Shown here piece by piece: positions 12,341 to 17,726 of a DNA stretch of 17,726 nucleotides (positions within the stretch are counted from its first letter, which is position 1; each line of letters begins with the position of its first letter). The translations under genes were made by a program, and so were the position numbers. The stretch is from Acidobacteriota bacterium. Its GTDB lineage: Bacteria; Acidobacteriota; Polarisedimenticolia; Gp22-AA2. The notes beneath the pieces are model-generated. The model was not told where the DNA came from. It saw only the letters and a program-made list of their open reading frames with translations, and did not search any database. The DNA lies in NCBI GenBank assembly GCA_027297005.1, contig JAPUIN010000411.1, positions 1 to 17,726 of the forward strand, given 5' to 3'.

Positions 12341-14743
12341 ATGGCGAGAGAGAAGCTCGTCGGGAAGAATTACTCACCGCCGGATCTCGTGGCCAAGGTC
12401 ACGGGGAAGGCGAGATACGCCGAGGACTTCCGGGCCGAAGGGATGCTGTTCGCGAAGATCCTCCAGAGCCCGATGCCGCATGCACGCGTCCTCCGGATCG
12501 ACGCCGGCGCCGCCCTGGCCATGGAGGGTGTGGAGGCGATCCTGACCGCCGACGACCTTCCGGAAGCTCCGCCGCTGTCCGAGCGCTGCCTGACCAACGA
12601 GCCCCTCTACTATGGCGAGCCGATCCTGGCCGTCGCGGCCGTTGACGAGACCACCGCGGCAGACGCCATCGAGAAAATCCACATCGACCTCGAGCCGCTG
12701 CCGTTCGTCATCGATCCGCTCGAGAGCCTGTGGCCGCTCGGGCCAAACGCCCGGACGGGCGGCAATATCATGCGCGATGGCGAGAAGCTCGAGACGCTCA
12801 AGTGGACCGTCGAGGACTTCGCCTCGGGGGAAACGTCCCGCCTGCCGATGGGCGAGCCCGAGGAGCAATGGCACGCCGGTGATCTCGAGAAGGGCTTCGC
12901 ACAGGCCGACTTGATCCTGGATGAGACGCTGTTTCATCAGTCCCAGACCCACCACCCACTCGAGCCCCGCAGCTGCATGGCCTACTGGCAGAACGGGAAG
13001 CTCTACATCCACCCCTCGACCCAGAGCACGGGCCGGACGATCCCCAGGGTGGCTGAAGCGGTGGGGATCGATCCTGCCAAAGTGGTTCTGATCTGCGAGT
13101 ACACGGGCGGCGGGTTCGGTAGCAAGATCCGCGGCAGCATCAACATGGCGATCCCCGCCCTGCTGGCCAAAAAGACGGGGCGCCCCGTCATGCACCGCGT
13201 CAGCCGGGCGGAAGAGAACTCCTTCGGCAGGGCGCGCCCCGGGTTTCAGGCGCAGGCCAGAATAGGCTTCCGCAAGGACGGGCGTATCACCGCTCTCGAT
13301 CTCTATATCATCCAGGACAACGGTCCCTACGGTCGCGAGTGGGATATCTATAGCGCCGCGGAGATGGCATCTCTCGCCTTCACTCCCCTCTCCATGCGCT
13401 CGCGCAGCATCTCCGTGCTGACCAACACGCCGCCGCGATCGGCGCAGCGCGCACCGGGAGGCGTTCAGATGAACGCCATGTTCGATCCCCTGATCGACAA
13501 GGCGGCGCGTAAGCTGGGGATCGATCGCGTGGCGATCCGGCGCATCAACGCGCCGGATCACAAGACGAAGTTCGGGGCGGAGCAGGGACCCCTGACCAGC
13601 GCCTACGTGCGGGAGGCGCTCGACAAGGGTGCGGCCGTGGCGCGTTGGGATGAACTGAAGAAACTGAGCGGCCGCCGTCGCGGCAGCAAGGTGACCGGAG
13701 TCGGCGTCTCAATGAGCCCGTTTTACGCCGGAAGCCGGGGGTTCGACGGTCTGCTTCTGATCCGGCCGGATGGAACGCTCGCCGTTCACACCGGGGTCGG
13801 CAACCTCGGCACGCACTCGTTCGCCGACACGGCGCGCGTGGCCGCCGATGTGCTCGGCATGCCGTGGGAGAGGTGCGAGGTGATCTGGGGCGACACGTCA
13901 AAGCATCTCCCCTATACGACGATCCAGGCCGGCAGCCAGACGACCTTCGCCACGACGAGGGCGCTCCACGCAGCCGCCACGGACGCCCGGCGCAAGCTCC
14001 AGATGATCGCCGCGAGACAGTTCGGCGGCGCCGCCGACGGTTACGAGGTGAAGGACGAACGTGTTTACAGCCGGGGCAACCGGGCCCGGGGCATGAGCTT
14101 TGCCCAGGCGGCCGCGCGCGCCATCGAGATGGGCGGCGAGTTCGACGGACACGAGCTTCCCGGGAACCTGCACAAGATCACGGTCGCTTCGGCCCGGGCG
14201 CTGGCCGGCCGCGGTCTCATGGGCGTGGCGAAGGACACCTACGAAGCGGTCGGTGATCCAATCTCCTTCGTCGTCGGCTTCGCGACGGTCGAGGTCGACG
14301 TCGAGACCGGCCAGGTGGAGATCCTCGACTACACCGTGGTCGCCGATTGCGGCACCGTCGTCAACCCGCGGAGCCTTGCGGCGCAGCTGCACGGTGGGGG
14401 GGTGCAGGGGTTCGGGGTCGCCTGCAGCCAGAAATGGGTCTACGACGCGCACTGGGGACTGCCGTTCACCGACCGGTTCTATACGGCCAAACCACCCACG
14501 ATCCTCGACGTTCCTCTGGAGATGAAGGCCGATGCGGTCAACCTGCCGGATCCCTACACACCGGTCGGCGCCCGGGGGATCGGAGAGGCGCCGTTCGGCG
14601 CCGGCGCGGGGGCTGTCGTCTGCGCCATTGAGGACGCGATCGGCGGACCGTCGTTCAACCGCACGCCGATCATGGCCGACATGATTCTCAACAAGCTCGA
14701 GAAGAGGCCGCAGCCGTTCAAGGCGACGACGGCCCACGTCTGA
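12341..14743 (+). CDS. Molybdopterin-binding catalytic subunit, xanthine dehydrogenase/aldehyde oxidoreductase family
   Basis: The 800-residue protein has the aldehyde oxidase/xanthine dehydrogenase a/b hammerhead domain (about 16-130) followed by the molybdopterin domains. Motifs seen are YTGGGFGSK (254-262), TPPRSAQRAPGGVQMN (363-378), the cofactor segment GVGNLGTHSFADTARVAADVLG (485-506), IQAGSQTTFATTRA (528-541), and near the C-terminus GARGIGEAPFG, where E749 is the expected catalytic glutamate. It hydroxylates an aldehyde or N-heterocycle using water and passes two electrons to the Fe-S subunit. The form I CO dehydrogenase signature (AYxCSFR) is absent at the corresponding loop, so this is not CoxL. 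The GNLG at 487-490 replaces the more common GQG. It has no own signal peptide and would be co-exported with the Tat subunit. The substrate cannot be read from sequence. Confidence 0.9.
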   Translation: MAREKLVGKNYSPPDLVAKVTGKARYAEDFRAEGMLFAKILQSPMPHARVLRIDAGAALAMEGVEAILTADDLPEAPPLSERCLTNEPLYYGEPILAVAAVDETTAADAIEKIHIDLEPLPFVIDPLESLWPLGPNARTGGNIMRDGEKLETLKWTVEDFASGETSRLPMGEPEEQWHAGDLEKGFAQADLILDETLFHQSQTHHPLEPRSCMAYWQNGKLYIHPSTQSTGRTIPRVAEAVGIDPAKVVLICEYTGGGFGSKIRGSINMAIPALLAKKTGRPVMHRVSRAEENSFGRARPGFQAQARIGFRKDGRITALDLYIIQDNGPYGREWDIYSAAEMASLAFTPLSMRSRSISVLTNTPPRSAQRAPGGVQMNAMFDPLIDKAARKLGIDRVAIRRINAPDHKTKFGAEQGPLTSAYVREALDKGAAVARWDELKKLSGRRRGSKVTGVGVSMSPFYAGSRGFDGLLLIRPDGTLAVHTGVGNLGTHSFADTARVAADVLGMPWERCEVIWGDTSKHLPYTTIQAGSQTTFATTRALHAAATDARRKLQMIAARQFGGAADGYEVKDERVYSRGNRARGMSFAQAAARAIEMGGEFDGHELPGNLHKITVASARALAGRGLMGVAKDTYEAVGDPISFVVGFATVEVDVETGQVEILDYTVVADCGTVVNPRSLAAQLHGGGVQGFGVACSQKWVYDAHWGLPFTDRFYTAKPPTILDVPLEMKADAVNLPDPYTPVGARGIGEAPFGAGAGAVVCAIEDAIGGPSFNRTPIMADMILNKLEKRPQPFKATTAHV

Positions 14744-14754
14744 GCGGGCAGCAC

Positions 14755-14765
14755 AGGAGGAGGAG
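14755..14765 (+). promoter_or_regulatory. Strong Shine-Dalgarno for FAD subunit
   Basis: AGGAGGAGGAG lies 6 nt before the ATG at 14772, in the 28-bp gap after the large subunit. It is the strongest ribosome binding site in the window and supports the chosen start. Confidence 0.7.
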
Positions 14766-14771
14766 AGCACG

Positions 14772-15773
14772 ATGGCCGTGATTCATGACTCGATGCCTTC
14801 GTTCGAGCTCTTCCAGCCGGACAGCACCGAGCAGGCCCTGGCCCTGCTGGACCGGTATGACGGGGAGGCGTGGGTCCTGGCAGGCGGGCTCGACAGCGTC
14901 GACTGGTTCAAGGATCGCGTCAAACGACCGAAGGCGGTCATCGATCTGGGCGGCATCGCCGATCTGCGGGGTGTGCGCACGACATCGGACGGGATCGAGA
15001 TCGGCGCTCTGACGACGCTGACCGAAGTGGTGGATCATCCCGAGATCCGCGGCAAGTTTCCCCTGCTTTCCGACGCGGCCCTCGTGGTGGCGACGCCGCA
15101 GATCCGCAACCAGGCCACCCTGGGGGGAAATGTCTCCCAGGACACGCGCTGCTGGTACTACCGCGCCGGCTGGACGTGCTACCGGGCAGGAGGGAACATC
15201 TGCTACGCCGATACGCCGACTTCGGTCAATCGCGAGCACTGCATCTTCGGCGCGAGCCGTTGTGTGGCGATCAATCCTTCCGACACGGCGCCGGCGCTCA
15301 TCGCCCTCGATGCCCGCATGGCGATCCGGAACCGCCAGGGAGAGCGGGTCATCCCCGCGGAGGAGTTCTTCATCGGGCCGAGTCTGGACATCACCCGTAT
15401 GACGGTCCTCGAGCCGGGTGACATCCTGACCTCGATCCGCGTTCCGGGCAGCTGGGCGAACACGCGTTTCTATTTCGAGAAGGTCCGCGACCGGAAAGCC
15501 TGGGACTTCCCGCTGGTCAATGTCGCCTCGGCGATGAAGATCCGCGATGGCCGCATCGAGCGCGTGCGGCTGGCGGTGAACGGGGTGGCCCCTTACCCCA
15601 TGCGCCTCAGGAAGGTCGAGGCTCTCCTCGCCGGTCAGCGCGTTGCCGAGGAGCTCGCCGCGGCCGCGGGCGAGATGAGCATTGAGGGGGCGCGACCGCT
15701 TCAGCACAACGGCTTCAAGGTGCCGTTGATGAAGAATCTCGTCAAGCGGGCGATCCGCGCGGCAGAGGCCTAG
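14772..15773 (+). CDS. FAD-binding subunit of molybdenum hydroxylase with PaoB-like Cys-rich insertion
   Basis: The 333-residue protein is a CoxM/PaoB-type FAD subunit. It has FAD loops LAGGLDSVDWFKD (36-48) and TLGGNVSQ (116-123), a central beta-alpha domain, and the CO-dehydrogenase flavoprotein C-terminal domain (about 230-333). Between the two FAD-binding parts is a cysteine-rich insertion with C127, C136, C144, C157 and C164. It resembles the loop that binds an extra [4Fe-4S] cluster in PaoB of E. coli and in the beta subunit of 4-hydroxybenzoyl-CoA reductase; four of the five cysteines would be ligands. FAD takes electrons from the Fe-S subunit. No signal peptide is present, consistent with hitch-hiking export with the Tat subunit. 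Only one base separates its stop from the cytochrome b start. Confidence 0.9.
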   Translation: MAVIHDSMPSFELFQPDSTEQALALLDRYDGEAWVLAGGLDSVDWFKDRVKRPKAVIDLGGIADLRGVRTTSDGIEIGALTTLTEVVDHPEIRGKFPLLSDAALVVATPQIRNQATLGGNVSQDTRCWYYRAGWTCYRAGGNICYADTPTSVNREHCIFGASRCVAINPSDTAPALIALDARMAIRNRQGERVIPAEEFFIGPSLDITRMTVLEPGDILTSIRVPGSWANTRFYFEKVRDRKAWDFPLVNVASAMKIRDGRIERVRLAVNGVAPYPMRLRKVEALLAGQRVAEELAAAAGEMSIEGARPLQHNGFKVPLMKNLVKRAIRAAEA

Positions 15774-15774
15774 G

Positions 15775-16653
15775 ATGGACTTCTTCCAGTGGACGCAGGA
15801 TCCCTGGGGCCAGGAGATCCTGGTCCGCATTTCATGGAGCCTGTTCTGGCTCGCGGCCGCCGGCGGGATCGTGTTTATGGCGGGGCATCTGGTGTTCCGG
15901 CGATGGACCGCGAGGAACGCCCCGGCCGCCGGGCATGCCGTCGGTCCCGATGCGTCCCGGCGAATCCCGGAGCGGATCGTCCGTCACCCCCTCGCCTCAC
16001 GCCTGTTCCACTGGGCGATGTCAGCGTCGATGTTCGTGCTGCTGTTCACCGGATTTCTCCCGGTGCTGGGGGTCAAATTCTCGTGGATCACGATCCACTG
16101 GGTGGCGGGACTCGTCCTCGTCGGCACGGTCATCTTCCACATCATTCACGCATCCTTCTGGCTGAAGCTGGGGGATGTCTGGATCAGCCGCCGCGATCTC
16201 CGTGAGTGGTGGATCGAGACAAAACGCAACCTCGGCCAGCCTCTCCCCCCTCCGCCGAAGCCGGGCAAGTATCCGGTGGAGAATAAGTTCTTCCACCACC
16301 TGGTGCTGATGACCACGTTCGCCGTCATCGGTACGGGGCTTCTCATGATGGTGCGCATCGATACGCCTTTCTGGACTCGCAACCCGTACCTTTTCTCCGA
16401 GTCGACCTGGGGCCTGGTCTACGTCCTGCACGGGCTGTCGGCCGTTGCGCTGGTGACGCTGACGCTGGCTCACATCTACTTCGCCGTCCTGCCGGAGAAG
16501 CGCTGGCTCACCGTGTCGATGGTGGTCGGCTGGATCACCCGCCAGGATTACCTCGACAACCACGATCCCCGGCGCTGGGAGATCCCGGAGGACTCGCCGG
16601 CCCCTCCCACTCAAGCGCAGCAGGCGCCCCGGCTCGATCAGAAACGCACGTGA
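15775..16653 (+). CDS. Membrane cytochrome b subunit (formate dehydrogenase gamma / cytochrome b561-like)
   Basis: The 292-residue protein has about five hydrophobic helices: 20-41, 77-99, 105-128, 173-193 and 213-238. Histidines placed as heme b ligands in this superfamily lie at the helix ends (H79, H108, H122, H125, H174, H175, H219, H233), with the SRLFHWAMSASMF segment typical of dihaem FdnI-like subunits. An extra N-terminal helix precedes this four-helix core. The C-terminal tail (from about 258) is proline-rich and soluble. Its place directly after the three molybdenum hydroxylase genes suggests that it anchors the exported complex and passes electrons to the quinone pool. This differs from PaoABC of E. 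coli, for which I know of no such dedicated subunit. The stop overlaps the next GTG start. Confidence 0.87.
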   Translation: MDFFQWTQDPWGQEILVRISWSLFWLAAAGGIVFMAGHLVFRRWTARNAPAAGHAVGPDASRRIPERIVRHPLASRLFHWAMSASMFVLLFTGFLPVLGVKFSWITIHWVAGLVLVGTVIFHIIHASFWLKLGDVWISRRDLREWWIETKRNLGQPLPPPPKPGKYPVENKFFHHLVLMTTFAVIGTGLLMMVRIDTPFWTRNPYLFSESTWGLVYVLHGLSAVALVTLTLAHIYFAVLPEKRWLTVSMVVGWITRQDYLDNHDPRRWEIPEDSPAPPTQAQQAPRLDQKRT

Positions 16654-17105
16654 GACCGACCGACGCGATCGGGACAGGGGCAAATCCGATCCGTCCCGAC
16701 GCCGGGACGGATCGCGCCGAGTTCAGGAAACGGATTGAGCTGATCGAGGAGAGCTACGAGTTCATGCTCGGCTACGCGGCCCAGGGTGTGGCGGGAGACC
16801 GCGAGGCCCGCTCGGGAGAACAGCTCAGAGACTACCTCGAGCGCAGCGACGCCGCACTCGCCGATCTGGCCGGGGCGTTCACGAGCCTCGTGGAGCGCGA
16901 GAAGCTGGAGCCGCCCGAGCAGCATCACGCGTTCGCTTCGGTTCTGGAACGGGATGCCCGCGACTCCCGCGCAGCCATTCGGCTGGTTCTCGCGCAGCCC
17001 TCGATCAGCTCGCAGCTGATTGACAACCTTAACGCCTCGATCCATCTCCGCGCCCTGCTCACCGACCTGTTCCTGATTGACGAGATCCTCAAGCTCAAGG
17101 CGTGA
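16650..17105 (+). CDS. Hypothetical helical protein, 151 aa, last gene of molybdenum hydroxylase operon
   Basis: I do not recognise a named domain. The GTG at 16650 overlaps the cytochrome b stop (GTGA), indicating translational coupling. After a disordered Pro/Gly-rich leader (1-24) the sequence is almost wholly amphipathic helix, with EFRKRIELIEESYEFMLGYAAQG (24-46), LRDYLERSDAALADLAGAFTSLVERE (about 59-84), and a C-terminal helix ending LLTDLFLIDEILKLKA. There are no cysteines, signal peptide or clear membrane segments. A four-helix-bundle accessory, chaperone or regulator for the oxidoreductase is possible but not shown by any motif. It is not an XdhC/PaoD-type maturation factor: those are longer and have a Rossmann domain. 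Confidence 0.75.
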   Translation: MRPTDAIGTGANPIRPDAGTDRAEFRKRIELIEESYEFMLGYAAQGVAGDREARSGEQLRDYLERSDAALADLAGAFTSLVEREKLEPPEQHHAFASVLERDARDSRAAIRLVLAQPSISSQLIDNLNASIHLRALLTDLFLIDEILKLKA

Positions 17106-17117
17106 TCCGCGGATCAC
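17102..17117. repeat. Perfect 16-bp palindrome over the operon's last stop codon
   Basis: GTGATCCGCGGATCAC is its own reverse complement and contains the TGA stop (17103-17105) of the preceding gene. As RNA it can form a six-base-pair stem with a CGCG loop. No T run follows, so it is not a standard intrinsic terminator; it may be a protein-binding dyad or chance. Confidence 0.4.
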
Positions 17118-17211
17118 CCTCCCCGCTCCAGGACACCACCGTGGAAATACAGTCGGCGACCTGCGCAATCATGGTATAACTTGCTCAATATTCGCCCCTT
17201 GGAGTCAAAAG

Positions 17212-17726
17212 ATGCCGTCCGAAAGAGCCTATCAGCGTGTTCAGCGGCCGCTCGTAGCACGGATCGCGGTCGGCGCAGTCGTGGTGATGATCCTCTGCGT
17301 GGCCGACGCCCCGCTGACTGCCAACCTGCCCGGCTCTTCCGAGTCTCCCTCCTCCGCCCATCCAGCCCCCTCCGGAGACACGTCGAATCACCTCTACTGC
17401 CCCGTCTGCGGCGCGCAAAACAGGGCAGGGAACCGCTTCTGTCTGAAGGATGGATCGCCCCTTCCGCGGATCATCCCCGCGCGCCTGCCGACTGAGTTCA
17501 TCCGATCGCCCGGCACCTACTCACCGAAGGAGATCCAGCAGGTGATGCAACAGGTCACCGAATCGGTCGTGCGGATCAGGGCGCGGACGACGACGACCTA
17601 TAAGTATCCGATCGCATATTGGAAAGACGAGGAGGCTGAATATTTCGGCCGGGCCATGCGCGGCAAGATCGAAACATCCAACACCGACGCACGCCTGACC
17701 GGGTCGGGGTTCGTCATCAGCGCGGA
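17212..17726 (+). CDS. Membrane-anchored zinc-ribbon / trypsin-like (S1C, HtrA-type) serine protease, 3' partial
   Basis: The frame is open from ATG 17212 to the window end (171 codons). GGAG at 17201-17204 gives a good ribosome binding site, and TATAAC at 17175-17180 may be a -10 box, without a clear -35. Residues 16-32 are a single hydrophobic segment (signal anchor). A Ser/Pro-rich linker follows, then a zinc-ribbon-like motif CPVCG...FCLKDG (C63, C66, C77, with D80 in the fourth position). From about residue 105 an SPKEIQQVMQQVTESVVRI segment leads to TGSGFVIS at 163-170, the usual first strand of HtrA-like trypsin domains before the catalytic His. The catalytic triad lies beyond the window, so activity cannot be judged. 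Family members degrade or sense misfolded envelope proteins. The gene stands apart from the preceding operon by 106 bp. Confidence 0.75.
   Translation, partial: MPSERAYQRVQRPLVARIAVGAVVVMILCVADAPLTANLPGSSESPSSAHPAPSGDTSNHLYCPVCGAQNRAGNRFCLKDGSPLPRIIPARLPTEFIRSPGTYSPKEIQQVMQQVTESVVRIRARTTTTYKYPIAYWKDEEAEYFGRAMRGKIETSNTDARLTGSGFVISA

Noticed and set aside
12374..13561. Minus-strand 395-codon frame opposite the molybdopterin subunit
   Set aside because: The plus strand matches the xanthine dehydrogenase family throughout; the minus translation shows no recognisable domain.
11725..15773. Aerobic CO dehydrogenase (coxSML)
   Set aside because: The large subunit lacks the AYxCSFR signature of form I CoxL, the small subunit has a Tat signal, and the FAD subunit has a PaoB-like Cys insertion.
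17102..17125. Intrinsic terminator after the molybdenum hydroxylase operon
   Set aside because: The stem is only six pairs with a CGCG loop and is followed by CCTCCCCG rather than a T tract.
1..17726. Phage-defence, CRISPR, transposon or integrative element content
   Set aside because: No repeat-spacer pattern, transposase, integrase, tRNA boundary or terminal inverted repeats were found on either strand; all sizeable genes are metabolic, transport or protease genes.

Overview
The window is high-GC bacterial DNA (by eye in the low-to-mid 60s per cent G+C) that is densely coded, with many stop/start overlaps and several GTG starts. No rRNA, tRNA, CRISPR array, insertion sequence or prophage gene is visible. 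Gene content (N-methylglutamate pathway genes, a Tat-exported molybdenum hydroxylase with its own cytochrome b, a zinc-ribbon serine protease) suggests a free-living respiring bacterium, plausibly from a poorly cultured soil or sediment lineage. The sequence alone does not fix the phylum.

Region 1 (1-10071) looks like most of an N-methylglutamate pathway locus for methylamine (or another small amine). On the plus strand it holds the 3' end of an FMN/[3Fe-4S] glutamate-synthase-type subunit (mgsC-like) and a small unknown gene. A minus-strand pair follows: an APC permease and a conserved hypothetical gene. Next, divergent from the permease, comes gamma-glutamylmethylamide synthetase (gmaS), followed by four tightly packed genes homologous to heterotetrameric sarcosine oxidase in the order delta, alpha, gamma, beta (mgdB-mgdC-mgdD-mgdA). 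The expected chemistry is methylamine + glutamate -> gamma-glutamylmethylamide -> N-methylglutamate -> glutamate + a C1 unit (methylene-tetrahydrofolate or formaldehyde). mgsA and mgsB would be expected just left of the window. The alpha subunit carries an apparently intact Bfd-like [2Fe-2S] motif at a place where classical sarcosine oxidase alpha, as I remember it, has lost the cysteines.

Region 2 (9992-11419, minus strand) is an agmatine deiminase-family gene followed by a small GIY-YIG domain gene whose 3' end overlaps mgdA antisense by 80 bp.

Region 3 (11725-17105, plus strand) is a five-gene operon for a periplasmic molybdenum hydroxylase of the PaoABC / xanthine dehydrogenase family. 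It comprises a Tat-signal 2x[2Fe-2S] subunit, a molybdopterin subunit with the catalytic Glu, an FAD subunit with a cysteine-rich insertion like the [4Fe-4S] loop of PaoB, a multi-heme-ligand cytochrome b membrane subunit, and a small helical protein of unknown role. The arrangement points to aldehyde or N-heterocycle oxidation feeding electrons through cytochrome b to the quinone pool. Region 4 (17212 to the end) starts a membrane-anchored zinc-ribbon/trypsin-like serine protease cut by the window edge.

The most interesting points are the [2Fe-2S]-bearing SoxA homolog, the three unrecognised small proteins tied to these operons, the short leader ORF coupled to gmaS, and the possible pairing of a C1-amine pathway with a quinone-linked aldehyde oxidoreductase.
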